A program made the position numbers and the translations under genes. Positions 54,515 to 64,000 of a stretch of DNA of 64,000 nt are shown here, in pieces; the first letter of the stretch is position 1, and every line of letters starts with the position of its first letter. Source of the stretch: an uncultured Litoreibacter sp. Its GTDB lineage: Bacteria; Pseudomonadota; Alphaproteobacteria; Rhodobacterales; Rhodobacteraceae. The notes beneath the pieces are model-generated. The model saw only the letters and a program-made list of their open reading frames with translations, searched no databases and was not told the origin of the DNA. The stretch lies in contig CANLVO010000002.1 in assembly GCA_947494645.1 (NCBI GenBank), positions 186,001 through 250,000 of the forward strand, in the 5' to 3' direction.

Positions 54515-55753
54515 TCAGTCCTCCAAGGGGGTGGTGGCCAAAAGGCCAATGGCTACGAGTTTCAGGATGCACGGCACCAACGCATAAAGCAGCGTCAGAG
54601 TGCTTAGGGCTGTTTCTGGATTGCTTTCGGCACCGGAAGTGAAACCCGCCAGTTGCAAGATCGGCAGCAAAACGGCGGCGGCGAAAGCGAGGGTGAATTT
54701 CGACACAAGGGACCACAGCCCGAACCCTTGACCCCCGTTAGGAGAGACCTGAGCCATACGTTTGGCAAACATCGCCGGAAGCAATGTCAGGTCGGCACCG
54801 ATTGTGGCCCCAGAAGCCACACAAATCAGCGCAAAGAACCAGATGTCGCCAGCGCCAAGCGCCAGAACACAGGCAAAAGAAGCGATCGCGAGCGACATTG
54901 CGCAGAGCAGCGACCGCTTGGGCCCGATACGTTCGGACAGGCGCGCCCAAAATGGGCTCGAGGCAGCCGCCGCGAGGAAGAATAGCACCAAGAGCGGGCC
55001 CTCCCACCCTGGGGCATCCAGACGGCTTTCGACGAAGAACAGAAACAACGTCGAGGACACTGCAAGCGGTGTCGCGTTTATTAGTGCCAAGATCAGCAAC
55101 CGACGCGCCGTGGTATCGGCCCAGATTGCTTTAATCGGGGTTGGATCTTGTGTGCCCCCACCCGTCCACTCAGGTGTCATCCAAAGCAATGCTGCTAGCA
55201 CAAAGAGGCAGAAGGATACCGCGAAGATTGCGAACGGCGCGTCGGAAATAGGTGTCAGTACGCTTGGCGCGACTGCCGCAAGGCAAACACCCAGCAAGGC
55301 CCCGGTCTCCCGCCAAGCAGCCAGGCGAGTGTGGCCACCAACGATGTCAGAGGCCTTTGTAATGCCTTCTGCATAGAAATTGATGGTCATGAAGCTGAAG
55401 GCTGAAAAGAGCCCAGTGATCATCAGGGCGAACCAGATGACCGCATTAAAAGGGGGAGCAACCCCAAAGAGACCATACATCGAGGTCGCCAGGAGCAGCC
55501 CTGCGCCCCAGACTGCAATCTGTCGTAGTTTGCCAAGACGTTCGCTGATCCAGCCCAGGACGGGGTCTTGAACAACATCAAACAGGCGAAGACCGAATAG
55601 CACGGCGCCCAGCAGGGTCAGGCTAATCCCGAAATTGTCAGCGTAGAACTTCGGCGCATAGATATAGATCGGCAATCCGGCCGCAGACAGGATCGCACCG
55701 AAGAGCGACCACGCCGGCAGGCGGTCGCTTCGAGCTTGGGTCAGCGCGTTCAT
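54515..55753 (-). CDS. MFS transporter of the RpoE-linked operon
   Basis: 412 residues from the ATG at 55753, which overlaps the DUF1365 stop (ATGA). It has twelve membrane segments and belongs to the glycoside-pentoside-hexuronide/MFS_2 type, the group that includes lysophospholipid transporters such as LplT/MFSD2-like proteins: KFYADNFGISLTLLGAVLFGLRLFD (in pieces) and DPVLGWISERLG carry the conserved Asp pair. Found with lipid-type enzymes in a stress operon, it may move a lipid or fatty acid. That substrate is inference. Confidence 0.87.
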   Translation of the reverse strand: MNALTQARSDRLPAWSLFGAILSAAGLPIYIYAPKFYADNFGISLTLLGAVLFGLRLFDVVQDPVLGWISERLGKLRQIAVWGAGLLLATSMYGLFGVAPPFNAVIWFALMITGLFSAFSFMTINFYAEGITKASDIVGGHTRLAAWRETGALLGVCLAAVAPSVLTPISDAPFAIFAVSFCLFVLAALLWMTPEWTGGGTQDPTPIKAIWADTTARRLLILALINATPLAVSSTLFLFFVESRLDAPGWEGPLLVLFFLAAAASSPFWARLSERIGPKRSLLCAMSLAIASFACVLALGAGDIWFFALICVASGATIGADLTLLPAMFAKRMAQVSPNGGQGFGLWSLVSKFTLAFAAAVLLPILQLAGFTSGAESNPETALSTLTLLYALVPCILKLVAIGLLATTPLED

Positions 55754-56508
55754 CTTGAGATTTCCTCGGTCGGCGGCTCGGGCCGGGTCCGAAACATCGC
55801 GCCCTTCCACCAAAGTTTCAGCGCCTGCCAATGGATCAGGCCCAGAACACGGCGCGAGCCAAGCGGACGGCGCAGGCAGGCCTGCAAAATTGAGCGGTTG
55901 GTCAGTGGTACTCGCTGCCCCGTCAGTGTTGCCAAGAGCCCGTTTTCGCCAGCGCTATAATCGATCCAAATGCCGATCTTCTCGTCGCGAATGTCAAAAC
56001 GGAACTGATACCCGCCCTCTACAGGCTGAAAAGGTGAGACGTAGAAGATCTTCTTTGCATTCAGAGTATCTGTCGCCGCGATCACCCGGTGATCTTCATG
56101 CACACACAGGTACGAATGACGATCTCCATATGTGTTGGACACTTCGGGAATGACGACACGCAACCCTCCTTCACCGTCAAACCCAAGCCAGAAGCTGACG
56201 GGATTGAAGACATGGCCGAGTACCCTCGGTTGGGCAAGCAAGCTTAGTTTGGCTACCAGATCGTCCAACCCATGTGCCGCAAGAACCTCTCGCACCCAAA
56301 CGGCTCCGGTACCGGATTTGGGTGCTCCACCATGGTCGCGATCCCAAAGCGAGACGAGGTTGCCACCATTTCGCGAGAACAGGCGCGGCGCGGAGAGTTC
56401 GGCCTCTGCGTCAAACATTACGTAGTCCACGCCGTAAGAGAATGCGTTATCAACGCTGCCCTTCCGTCCGTGGAACGTGGTTCCGGCGATATGGTCGACT
56501 GTATTCAA
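55750..56508 (-). CDS. DUF1365 family protein
   Basis: 252-residue cytoplasmic protein of the DUF1365 family. Characteristic segments are FHGRKGSVDNAFSYGVDYVMFD near the N-terminus and LGHVFNPVSFWLGFD in the middle. The family almost always goes with a FAD-dependent amine oxidase-like protein (next upstream here) and often with a cyclopropane-fatty-acid synthase. From memory, the Rhodobacter sphaeroides equivalent (RSP1090) is RpoE-controlled and is needed for proper turnover of ChrR under singlet oxygen. Overlaps of four bases on both sides show tight coupling. Confidence 0.9.
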   Translation of the reverse strand: MNTVDHIAGTTFHGRKGSVDNAFSYGVDYVMFDAEAELSAPRLFSRNGGNLVSLWDRDHGGAPKSGTGAVWVREVLAAHGLDDLVAKLSLLAQPRVLGHVFNPVSFWLGFDGEGGLRVVIPEVSNTYGDRHSYLCVHEDHRVIAATDTLNAKKIFYVSPFQPVEGGYQFRFDIRDEKIGIWIDYSAGENGLLATLTGQRVPLTNRSILQACLRRPLGSRRVLGLIHWQALKLWWKGAMFRTRPEPPTEEISR

Positions 56509-57800
56509 GCCGCAGCCACCGAGAGCCCGGCGTCCATGATGGCGTCTGCTACATCAAGCCCGCTGGACAGTCCGTCCTCGTGGAAACCGTTCTTCATCCA
56601 TGCGCCGCAAAACCATGTGGCGTTGGTGCCATTCATTTCTCTGATTTTCTGCTGCGCGTCGATGGCCGCCAGATCAAAGATTGGGTGCATGAAAGTATTC
56701 GTGTCGTAAATCAGTTCTTCGCGAATGGGCCGCGTGGTGTTCAAAGTTACGAACATCGGGTCGTCATGCGGGATCGGCTGCAACGAATTCATCCAGTAGG
56801 TCAGATCAATCTTGTCGCTAGCTCCGGACGTATCCTCACAATAGGTCCAGCTGGACCACACCTTGCGCCGCTTTGGCATCAACGAGGCATCAGAGTGCAG
56901 AACAGAGGTGTTGGGTTGGTAGCGCACAGCACCAAGCGCGGAGCGCTCTTGTTCGGATGCGTCTTCCAAAATCGACAGCGCTTGATCAGAGTGACAGGCG
57001 AACACAACCTCATCGAAAATTTCCGTTACGCCGCCATGCGGGTTGATCTCCACTCCCATGACCCCGCGCGAGACCGACTGGATGGGAGCACCAAGCCTGA
57101 TGTCTGCGCCTTTTGAGGTTAGGCTCGACTGCAATCGCGACACATATTGCGTCGATCCACCTTGTACGGTGCGCCATTGGTGTGGGTCGTGATAACCAGT
57201 CAACCCGTGGTTCTTCAGAAATTTCACGAGCGTTTGCGCCGGGAAGTCCAGCATGCGAGTAAGCGGTGTTGACCAAATCGCGCCTGTGAGCGGCAAGAGA
57301 TAGTGGTCACGAAACCACTTGCCGGTTCCGAGCACGGCAAGAAAATCGCCGATACTTTGATCCGACGACTTGGTCATCTCAGGCGCATGGCTGTTAAAAC
57401 GCATAATGTCTCGCAGCATCCGAAGGAAGCGCGGGTCGGCCACGTTGCGACGCTGGGCGAAGATGGTGTCGTAACTCGCCAAAGCATATTCCAGCCGACC
57501 ACCTTTGATAGACACGCCAAAACTCATGTCACTGTCGGTCGTCGGGACGTAAAGCTCGTCAAAGAGCCTCACGAGGTTTGGATAGTTGATGTCATTGTAA
57601 ACGATGAACCCGGTATCTACCGGTTGGGTACCGTCTCGACCGGCCAGTACGGTTCTTGCGTGGCCTCCTAGACGAGGTTCTGCCTCGAAAAGAGTAACGT
57701 GGTGATCGCGGGACAGTTGGTGCGCTGCACCCATTCCGGAGATGCCCCCGCCGATAACAGCAATTCGTTTCGGCGCCACAGGCAAGTTTTCAAAGGGCAT
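56505..57800 (-). CDS. FAD-dependent amine oxidase-like oxidoreductase
   Basis: 431-residue flavoprotein. The N-terminal dinucleotide fold is IAVIGGGISGMGAAHQL, followed by LFEAEPRLGGHA (the GG doublet). The C-terminal FAD motif is FCGAWMKNGFHEDGLSSGLDVA. It is the first gene of the operon opposite rpoE-chrR. It probably oxidises or desaturates a lipid together with DUF1365; the R. sphaeroides equivalent (RSP1091) is part of the singlet-oxygen response. I see no clear RpoE-type promoter on this strand. Expression could still depend on the site in the shared intergenic region. Confidence 0.9.
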   Translation of the reverse strand: MPFENLPVAPKRIAVIGGGISGMGAAHQLSRDHHVTLFEAEPRLGGHARTVLAGRDGTQPVDTGFIVYNDINYPNLVRLFDELYVPTTDSDMSFGVSIKGGRLEYALASYDTIFAQRRNVADPRFLRMLRDIMRFNSHAPEMTKSSDQSIGDFLAVLGTGKWFRDHYLLPLTGAIWSTPLTRMLDFPAQTLVKFLKNHGLTGYHDPHQWRTVQGGSTQYVSRLQSSLTSKGADIRLGAPIQSVSRGVMGVEINPHGGVTEIFDEVVFACHSDQALSILEDASEQERSALGAVRYQPNTSVLHSDASLMPKRRKVWSSWTYCEDTSGASDKIDLTYWMNSLQPIPHDDPMFVTLNTTRPIREELIYDTNTFMHPIFDLAAIDAQQKIREMNGTNATWFCGAWMKNGFHEDGLSSGLDVADAIMDAGLSVAAA

Positions 57801-57874
57801 TCAGGTCTCCAGTCGTATTTCGGTAGTGATTGGTCATACGGCCACATCGCCCTGCCGGATTAAAGAGAATTATC

Positions 57875-57904
57875 TGATCCGATAACGTCTTTGCGACGTA
57901 ACTA
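57875..57904 (+). promoter_or_regulatory. RpoE-dependent promoter of rpoE-chrR
   Basis: TGATCC (57875-57880) and TAACTA (57899-57904) are 18 bases apart. The -35 sequence is identical to that recognised by R. sphaeroides RpoE in the singlet-oxygen regulon, and the spacing fits. The operon would therefore be autoregulated. Transcription would start near 57911, which excludes the upstream in-frame ATGs as start of RpoE. Confidence 0.7.
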
Positions 57905-58025
57905 TTGTATGTTCAAAGAGCTAGAGACCGTCGGGCAGCCAATTGGTGTGCCAATTTCTGCAGAAGACGCAGCGTCGGCCCCAGTTTTGAGCAGCAAAAC
58001 AAGACGGCGCATGCAACCGAGTAAT

Positions 58026-58574
58026 ATGACTGAAAATACGAAGTGGGTCGAATGTATGTCGCGCATCAGCCTCGAGCGCGATCGTGCGGCATTTGCGGTC
58101 ATTTTTGACCATTTCGGCCCAAGGGTAAAAGCATTCTTGGTTAAGTCTGGGTCCAACATGAGTATGGCCGAAGAGTGCACGCAGGACGTGATGATCACGC
58201 TGTGGCGCAAGGCGGACATGTTTGATCCATCACGTGCGTCTGTCGCGACTTGGATTTTCACCATCGCGCGAAATCGGCGCATTGACCTGTTGCGCAAAGA
58301 AAGACGGCCTGAGCCGGAAGAATTGACATGGGGTCCGGAAGCAGACCCCGAACCAGAAGAGCTTCTAGGGCTCCAACAAGAAAGCACGCAGCTTGTCGCC
58401 GCCATCGCAACGCTGCCGGATAAGCAAAGGGACCTTATCCAGAAAGCCTATTTTGGTGATCTAACCCATGCGGAGATCGCCTCGGAAACCGGTCTGCCTC
58501 TAGGCACGATCAAATCACGTATACGGTTGGCGCTGGAACGTCTGCGCCACAACATGAAGCGAAACGAACCATGA
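58026..58574 (+). CDS. rpoE: ECF sigma factor RpoE (singlet oxygen response)
   Basis: 182 residues from the ATG at 58026 (MTENTKWVEC), matching R. sphaeroides RpoE in length and sequence. Sigma region 2 spans about 20-85 (EECTQDVMITLW, FDPSRASVATWIFTIARNRRID) and region 4 spans 125-178 (GDLTHAEIASETGLPLGTIK, the helix-turn-helix). The open frame starts further upstream, but those starts precede or coincide with the expected transcription start. The gene overlaps chrR by four bases. Held inactive by ChrR, it is released by singlet oxygen or organic peroxides and turns on repair genes, including the divergent operon. Confidence 0.93.
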   Translation: MTENTKWVECMSRISLERDRAAFAVIFDHFGPRVKAFLVKSGSNMSMAEECTQDVMITLWRKADMFDPSRASVATWIFTIARNRRIDLLRKERRPEPEELTWGPEADPEPEELLGLQQESTQLVAAIATLPDKQRDLIQKAYFGDLTHAEIASETGLPLGTIKSRIRLALERLRHNMKRNEP

Positions 58575-59212
58575 CACAGATCAACCACCACCTCGACGAC
58601 TCCCTACTTATGGGATATTCCGCCGGCGCTTTGCCCGAGGCTTTCAACCTTGTTGTCGCAAGCCACATATCCATGTGCGACGAGTGCCGGGCCAGACTTG
58701 GCGCATTTGATGCGGTGGGGGGTGCCGTACTAGAGGACGCGGGCTCGGTTCAGTTGGAAATGGCTGCTGCTGATCTTCTCGACGCTGTCGGGACAGAGAA
58801 GGTGAGACCCGTGGTCTCCAAACCAACAAGCAGCATCTATCCTCAGGTTTTGCTGGATTATATTGGTCCGGACCCGGATCAGGTAAAATGGAGCAAGCTT
58901 GGAATGGGTGTGCGCCAAGCCATCCTGAAGACGTCCAGCTCTGCATCGGTTCGTTTGCTGCATATCCCTGCAGGTTGCGAAATGCCTGATCATGGTCACC
59001 ACGGCACGGAGCTTACGTTGGTACTGCAAGGCGCGTTCCGGGATGAGCGCGATCGATTTGCCCGAGGGGATATCGAGATTGCGACTGAGGATGATCACCA
59101 CAAACCTGTGGCTGATGAAAGTGGGCCGTGCATTTGCCTCGCGGCCACGGACGCACCGCTTCACTTCTCAGGTATCGTACAGCGGATTGCGCAAAGATGG
59201 GCGCGTATCTAG
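58571..59212 (+). CDS. chrR: Anti-sigma factor ChrR
   Basis: 213-residue zinc anti-sigma factor. The N-terminal domain has the ZAS ligands: His7 (or His6), His32, Cys36 and Cys39 in SHISMCDEC. The C-terminal half is a cupin with a second metal site (MPDHGHHGTELTLVLQG) and the CIC pair near residue 190, matching the cysteines in R. sphaeroides ChrR. It binds RpoE and keeps it from core polymerase; singlet oxygen leads to its loss. It overlaps rpoE by four bases, so the two are made in balance. Confidence 0.93.
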   Translation: MTQINHHLDDSLLMGYSAGALPEAFNLVVASHISMCDECRARLGAFDAVGGAVLEDAGSVQLEMAAADLLDAVGTEKVRPVVSKPTSSIYPQVLLDYIGPDPDQVKWSKLGMGVRQAILKTSSSASVRLLHIPAGCEMPDHGHHGTELTLVLQGAFRDERDRFARGDIEIATEDDHHKPVADESGPCICLAATDAPLHFSGIVQRIAQRWARI

Positions 59213-59669
59213 ACCCATACGCTGATCTGACTGCCGCTTTTCTGCCGCAATTTGGGTACGGAATCCGGTACTTGTTGGAATTTTAACAATATCGCAATCT
59301 TTTCCTGACGCTGGGTTGGGGGCCTTGCTTGGATGAGGCTACCACCTGTGACTGTTCGGATCGAATCTCGCTACACTCGCATGCACGCTCGTAAGATCGT
59401 GCGTACCACTCATGACTTATCCGTTGTCCGCAATGTCGACCTGATCTCGGCAGACCCGGCGCGGATGGGTGATGGGACTGAGGATCACGACAGTCAAAGT
59501 ATCGCCATGCACAACCTGTTCATGGCCGCCTGATGTCGCTGGCGCTTTGGGATATACAATGTGGCTTGAAAGAGCTGCTGGTCAAAAGAAAGGCCCGTAA
59601 GAGGTCTGAAATTCGACCGTACGACCTTTAGGCAGGTTTTGGGAACTTGCTTGCCCCGAGAGCATTGAG
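59213..59669. other. Region without a convincing gene
   Basis: About 450 bases between chrR and the convergent rmuC. A 66-codon frame (59333-59533, plus strand) starts MRLPPVTVRIESRY, but it has no good ribosome binding site and no recognisable content. An AT-rich patch with TTGGAATTTTAACAATAT near 59275 could be a promoter. I see no RNA gene. Confidence 0.4.
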
Positions 59670-59694
59670 AAAACCGGCCTTCGCGCCGGTTTTC
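59670..59694 (-). terminator. rmuC-side terminator, probably bidirectional
   Basis: AAAACCGGC / GCCGGTTTT with a short loop lies directly next to the rmuC stop, with T tracts on both strands. It would end the mutL-rmuC transcript. Confidence 0.8.
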
Positions 59695-59695
59695 T

Positions 59696-60922
59696 TTATT
59701 CTAGTGGCTTTTCTAGGGGGACAACGTTGGTTTCAACATCCGGAGCCAGTTCCTCGAAATCAAAGTTATCTAGGCGGTCCGCGCGTTTGCCCGCCCGCGT
59801 TGCCGCAGTGATGACGCCAGCCACGTCATCGCCTGCCTGACGCAGATGCGTCTCCAGCTTTCCCGCTTTTTCGCCGATGATTTCAACGTCGCGATGCAGT
59901 TGTCGCAGGGCTTTTCGTATTTCGCCCGTTTGCTCTCGCATCCGGGCGTCTTTCAGAATTGCCCGCATCGTATTCAAAGTCGCCATGCAGGTGGTCGGCG
60001 ACACGATCCAAACGCGTGCATCAAACCCTTCCCGAATGATATTTGGCAGCTTGGCGTGCAGCTCGGCGTAGACCGCCTCAGACGGTAGGAACATCAGAGC
60101 TCCGTCGGCGGTCTCGCCTTCAATCAGATAGCTTTCCGAGATCTTGCGTATGTGTACCCTTACCGCCTGCCCCAAGGCCGTCAGGGCGCGGGCCTGATCC
60201 TCCTTGGTGTCTGCAGCGACCAGCGCTTCATAGGCTTCCAGCGGAAACTTGGCGTCGATCACGATGGGACCGGGCGGATTGGGAAGGTTGATCAGGCAAT
60301 CGGCGCGTTTGCCATTCGATAGCGTCGTTTGAAACGAGTAACTATCCGCAGGCATCGCTTTGGTCACGATGTCATTCAGCTGGATTTCTCCAAATGCACC
60401 ACGGGTCTGCTTATTCGAAAGGATGTCCTGCAAGGACAGCACATCGCCAGACAGCTTTTCAATGTTGGTTTGCGCCCGGTCGATGGTCGCCAAACGCTCT
60501 TGCAACTGTGTCAGCGACTTCGTCGTCTTTTCAGACGAGCCGTGCAGCGTGTCGTTCATACGCTCCTGCAGGTCAGACAGCGAGCGGGCGCTTTTCATCG
60601 CATTTTCGTGTAACCGCTCCGCCATTTTCTGCTGCACCTCTGCCATGCGAACTTCCATGGTCTGCAATGTCATCGCCTGCGATTTGGAGACGCCCTCTAA
60701 TCCGCCCGTCAGTTGGGCCTGCCCTTGGCTAAGGCTTTGCACGGTTTGCGCAAGTTGACCGACCTGCCCCATCAACGGCTCCGCCGCCCGCGCGGAGCGG
60801 GCAGAGGCTCTTAGCGACAGAATAACCAGTAGTAAAATGAGCAACACAACGGCCACGCCCACGATTACCGCAATCACCAAGGGATCGCTTAGGTCGAATG
60901 TATAGATTCCTATCTGGATCAT
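59696..60922 (-). CDS. rmuC: DNA recombination protein RmuC
   Basis: 408 residues from the ATG at 60922, which overlaps the mutL stop (ATGA). The protein has an N-terminal membrane anchor (about 14-35), a coiled coil (about 50-160), then the RmuC nuclease-like core. Landmarks are [31 protein letters not shown] and [12 protein letters not shown], typical of the PD-(D/E)XK-related fold. It limits recombination between inverted repeats; its exact reaction is not known. Coupling with mutL suggests a joint role in genome stability. Confidence 0.92.
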   Translation of the reverse strand: MIQIGIYTFDLSDPLVIAVIVGVAVVLLILLLVILSLRASARSARAAEPLMGQVGQLAQTVQSLSQGQAQLTGGLEGVSKSQAMTLQTMEVRMAEVQQKMAERLHENAMKSARSLSDLQERMNDTLHGSSEKTTKSLTQLQERLATIDRAQTNIEKLSGDVLSLQDILSNKQTRGAFGEIQLNDIVTKAMPADSYSFQTTLSNGKRADCLINLPNPPGPIVIDAKFPLEAYEALVAADTKEDQARALTALGQAVRVHIRKISESYLIEGETADGALMFLPSEAVYAELHAKLPNIIREGFDARVWIVSPTTCMATLNTMRAILKDARMREQTGEIRKALRQLHRDVEIIGEKAGKLETHLRQAGDDVAGVITAATRAGKRADRLDNFDFEELAPDVETNVVPLEKPLE

Positions 60923-62757
60923 GTGCGTCCGAACAACCGTTCGATGTCGGCCAGTTTCAATTCCACATAGGTGGGGCGACCGTGATTGCATTGGCCAGAA
61001 TGCGGCGTGGCCTCCATTTCGCGCAAGAGCGCATTCATCTCGTCGCCGCGCATGACCCGTCCAGAGCGGATGGAGCCATGGCACGCAACCCGGCTCAAAA
61101 CCGCTTCAATACGGTCTGCCAGCGTTTGGCTGTCGCCGAGATCGGAAATCTCATCAAGAATGTCCCACAGCATCTTTTCCGCGTTGATCACTCCCAGAAT
61201 AGCGGGTGTTTCTCGAACAGCGACAGCGCCTGCACCAAACGGCTCAATGATCAAACCAAATGAGGCAAGCGACGGTAAATACTCAAGCAAGAGCCCAGCG
61301 TCACCTTCAGACAGCTCAACAATCTCCGGGATCAAAAGGGCCTGAGTGGCGACGCCGTTTTCAGCCATCTGGCGCTTGAGCTTTTCATAGACCAGCCGTT
61401 CATGCGCTGCGTGTTGATCAACAATGACCATACCGTCTGCGGTCTGCGCGACGATGTAATTCTCATGCACCTGCGCCCGCGCTGCGCCAAGTGGCGTGTC
61501 TTGCGGCGCATCATCTGGAACGACTTCCTCTATCCGGGCCGAGGTTGGCGCGAATGGAGCTGGCGCCTCTGACAAGCCCGGAGCTTGAGCCATATAAGAG
61601 CTTCGAAGCGCTTGCTGAGATGGCATATCCATTTGGTAAACCCGACCCGCAGGCTCTGGCCTAAACGCTCCGAGCGTGGCATCTGCGACTGTGGTCGAGG
61701 CGCGATGACCCGCCTGCGCCAACGCGTGCTTCAGCGCAGAGACAATAAGCCCCCGCGCGAGCCCTGGATCGCGGAAGCGGACCTCTGCCTTGGCCGGGTG
61801 TACGTTGACGTCGACCTTCTGTGGATCACATTCCAGAAACAGAGCAACCACTGGATGGCGATCTCGTGACAGAAAATCCGAATAGGCGCCACGTAGCGCC
61901 CCAATCAACAGCTTGTCGCGGACGGGGCGGCCATTGACGAATAAATACTGCGCCGTGCCTGCGCCTCGGGAATAGGTGGGCAGGGCAGCAAACCCGGTCA
62001 GTGTAATGCCTTCGCGTTCAGCATCTATCTGCAACGCATTTTCCGCGAATTCCGCGCCGAGGATCTGACGAAGCCTCCCGCCCATTGCCGAAAACATATC
62101 GCCGGTTTCTGGGTCTGCCCGAAATGTAACTCGCCCCTGATCGCCACCTGATAGGTCGCGTATCGTGAAGCCAACATAGGGCTCCGCCATTGCCAGGCGT
62201 TTGATTACATCTGTAATGGCCTGCATCTCTGCCCGATCTGTCCGCAAAAACTTGAGACGGGCGGGCGTGGCGTAAAACAAGTCACGCAGCTCGACGACAG
62301 TTCCAATGGACAAGGCAGCGGGCTTGAGAGGAGCAATCTGCCCACCACTGACCGACAGCATGTGTGCTGTGTCAGAGCCGCGTGCGCGAGAGGTAATTGT
62401 CAGTCGTCCAACAGCACCAAGCGAGGCCAAAGCCTCCCCCCGAAACCCGAATGTATGGATATCCAGCAGATCGGTGCCATCGATCTTCGAGGTGGCATGG
62501 CGCGACAATGACATCGGCAGATTCTCGGCGGACATACCGTGGCCCTCATCAGTTACGCGTACCAACGTCTTGCCACCGTCTTTTACGGCAAGCTCTATGC
62601 GTGTGGCGCCTGCGTCCAGCGCGTTCTCCACCAATTCTTTGACAGCAGATGCAGGACGCTCAACAACTTCGCCTGCTGCGATTTGGTTGACAGCGACCTC
62701 GTCCAACTGCCTGATTACGGGCAGTTCTTGGCCTATATTGCGGTGTGGGGCGTTCAT
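60919..62757 (-). CDS. mutL: DNA mismatch repair protein MutL
   Basis: 612 residues. The GHKL ATPase domain (1-330) has [33 protein letters not shown] and the [15 protein letters not shown] segment. The C-terminal dimerisation domain contains [12 protein letters not shown], which fits the endonuclease motif DQHA(x)2E(x)4E. This MutL can therefore nick DNA itself, as expected in bacteria without MutH. The linker (about 340-420) is variable and proline-rich. It is followed by rmuC with a four-base overlap, and lies downstream of an M16 peptidase-like gene on the same strand. Confidence 0.95.
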   Translation of the reverse strand: MNAPHRNIGQELPVIRQLDEVAVNQIAAGEVVERPASAVKELVENALDAGATRIELAVKDGGKTLVRVTDEGHGMSAENLPMSLSRHATSKIDGTDLLDIHTFGFRGEALASLGAVGRLTITSRARGSDTAHMLSVSGGQIAPLKPAALSIGTVVELRDLFYATPARLKFLRTDRAEMQAITDVIKRLAMAEPYVGFTIRDLSGGDQGRVTFRADPETGDMFSAMGGRLRQILGAEFAENALQIDAEREGITLTGFAALPTYSRGAGTAQYLFVNGRPVRDKLLIGALRGAYSDFLSRDRHPVVALFLECDPQKVDVNVHPAKAEVRFRDPGLARGLIVSALKHALAQAGHRASTTVADATLGAFRPEPAGRVYQMDMPSQQALRSSYMAQAPGLSEAPAPFAPTSARIEEVVPDDAPQDTPLGAARAQVHENYIVAQTADGMVIVDQHAAHERLVYEKLKRQMAENGVATQALLIPEIVELSEGDAGLLLEYLPSLASFGLIIEPFGAGAVAVRETPAILGVINAEKMLWDILDEISDLGDSQTLADRIEAVLSRVACHGSIRSGRVMRGDEMNALLREMEATPHSGQCNHGRPTYVELKLADIERLFGRT

Positions 62758-62801
62758 ACCCCTAGGTATAGCACGCCCTTTTCCGATTCGGCCATGTTGG
62801 T

Positions 62802-64000
62802 TCAGTTGCTGTTTTCGATCCCATCAGGCTGCCCGACCACTACAAAATGCAGCGCCTCAGGTCGCATCAACCGCGCCGCCACGCGCTGGATATCTTCGAG
62901 CGTTACCGCATTTACCTTGTCGTTCCGGGTGTCAGCGTAATCAATTGGCAGGTCATCCATCTGCATGCCCGCCAGAATTTTGGCGATGGTGCTATTGCCG
63001 TCAAACCGCAACGGATATGCCCCTGTAAGGTATTTCTTTGCGTCTTCGAGCTCTTCTTCGGTGATGCCTTCGCTGGCGAGCTTTGCCCATTCGTCCCGTA
63101 TCACCTCAATGGCCTGCCCGATGCGATCGTTGGACGAAGCCACCTGCCCCATCATCAGCTCGGCATAGTCTTTTGGCGCGAGGTAGGAATAGACACCGTA
63201 GGTCAGCCCGCGTTTCTCGCGCACTTCAACCATCAACCGCGAGCCGAAGCCCCCAGCGCCAAGCACTTGGTTCATAACAAAAGCGGCAAAGAAATCTGGA
63301 TCGTCGCGTTCAAGACCCTGATGACCAAAGACGGCCACGGATTGCGGTGTGTTAAAGGGCACCACGGTCTGACCGCCGGTGAGCGCCACGCCAATGTCTT
63401 CGGGAAGTGGCGCCCCAGTTTTGGGCAGATCGCCCAGCAAAGCGTCCAGAACTTCTCCAAGTTCTTCCGCCGTGATGTCGCCGACTGCGCCCACATAAAT
63501 GCGGTCGAGGGCCAAAACGTCTTTGTAGGCTGTGACGATATCTTCGCGGGTCAGAGCTGTTACCGACTCGATGGTTCCTTCAACAGCAGAGCCATAGGGA
63601 TGATCCCCAAAGGCTTTCGACATAAAGGTTTCCGAGGCGATTGTCGCTGGGTCTTGTGCGTCGGACCTGATGCCCGATAGGACCTGCGCGCGGACGCGGT
63701 CGATTGCGGCCTCGTCGAACCGTGGTTCGATCAACGCTTTACGCAGCAGAGCCAGCGCCTCCTCGCGATTTTCTGTCAGGAATTGAGCTGAGATCGTGAG
63801 AGCATCGTCATGCACGTCAAAGCCGTAGCTTGCGGCGAGCGCCTCTCTGGCAGCGGCGAACTGTGTGGCGTCGAGCTCTCCGGCGCCTTCTTCGATGGTG
63901 CCGGTCATCAAGTTGATCGCACCCCGTTTGCCTTCGCGGTCAACAGAGGCGCCACCTTTGAAACGAATTTCCAGTGCTGTGAATGGGATAGAAGGCTCTT
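62802..64000 (-). CDS. M16 peptidase-like protein (partial, 5' end outside window)
   Basis: The reading frame continues without a break to the window edge: before the first in-window ATG (63911) it reads [21 protein letters not shown] in pieces, the typical start of an M16 domain, so about 400 residues are visible. There is no HxxEH zinc site where it should lie; the region reads [11 protein letters not shown]. This matches the non-catalytic partner of paired M16 proteins, the active subunit being encoded next to it, probably upstream outside the window. The later region [20 protein letters not shown] is the conserved R/Y element of the family. Confidence 0.85.
   Translation of the reverse strand, partial: EPSIPFTALEIRFKGGASVDREGKRGAINLMTGTIEEGAGELDATQFAAAREALAASYGFDVHDDALTISAQFLTENREEALALLRKALIEPRFDEAAIDRVRAQVLSGIRSDAQDPATIASETFMSKAFGDHPYGSAVEGTIESVTALTREDIVTAYKDVLALDRIYVGAVGDITAEELGEVLDALLGDLPKTGAPLPEDIGVALTGGQTVVPFNTPQSVAVFGHQGLERDDPDFFAAFVMNQVLGAGGFGSRLMVEVREKRGLTYGVYSYLAPKDYAELMMGQVASSNDRIGQAIEVIRDEWAKLASEGITEEELEDAKKYLTGAYPLRFDGNSTIAKILAGMQMDDLPIDYADTRNDKVNAVTLEDIQRVAARLMRPEALHFVVVGQPDGIENSN

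Noticed and set aside
57801..57880. A second RpoE promoter facing the FAD oxidase operon
   Set aside because: On the minus strand I find no TGATC element with a suitable -10; the GATC seen is part of the rpoE promoter itself.
59333..59533. 66-codon frame between chrR and rmuC
   Set aside because: There is no convincing ribosome binding site, no recognisable motif, and no operon context. It could be real, but I cannot support it.

Overview
The window comes from a marine-type alphaproteobacterium of the family Rhodobacteraceae (Roseobacter group). The evidence is a 16S-tRNA-Ile-tRNA-Ala-23S-5S operon of alphaproteobacterial type, an rpoE-chrR pair next to the five-gene operon that accompanies it in Rhodobacter, a MutL with the endonuclease motif, GC-rich coding DNA with tightly overlapping genes, and many tripartite tricarboxylate (TTT) and ABC uptake genes. 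I cannot name the species from sequence alone.

1-12 kb: arginase and ornithine cyclodeaminase (arginine to proline). A TctD/TctE two-component system encoded with a periplasmic binding protein lies divergent from a tctCBA transporter. The tctCBA genes run on into an AtuA-family protein and a DUF4387 protein, so sensing, uptake and use of one carboxylate are probably encoded together. A copper-type P1B ATPase has a CueR-like promoter.

12-20 kb: tRNA-fMet, a methyltransferase and an unknown gene, then the rRNA operon on the minus strand with terminator, processing stems, boxA-like leader element and a candidate promoter.

20-31 kb: msrP, a MerF-like gene and msrQ joined by ATGA overlaps; a LysE exporter; a glutamate synthase-like FMN protein; a VWA protein; a creatinase-fold M24 protein without metal ligands; NfeD and SPFH membrane proteins; a ParB-domain protein; a small lipoprotein; and a membrane-anchored AraC regulator. 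Two members of a family of 98-residue secreted proteins with three ALxNDSxAExxV repeats lie here. A third lies at 36.8 kb, inside a 510-base segment duplicated with its promoter and a palindromic site.

32-39 kb: a sugar isomerase-dehydrogenase pair, DNA polymerase IV, N-formylglutamate amidohydrolase, tRNA-Val, rpmJ, and a caspase-like protein whose catalytic cysteine position is lost.

39-50 kb: a branched-chain amino acid-type ABC transporter (livFGHMK). It is interleaved with two acyl-CoA ligase-like genes, a patatin lipoprotein and two unknown secreted proteins, and looks like uptake plus CoA activation of an organic acid.

50-64 kb: a 54-residue membrane protein and a large formate dehydrogenase alpha subunit; the singlet-oxygen response locus (rpoE-chrR with a clear RpoE promoter, and the divergent FAD oxidase/DUF1365/MFS/DUF3833/SDR operon); rmuC and mutL overlapping; and an M16 peptidase-like gene cut by the window end.
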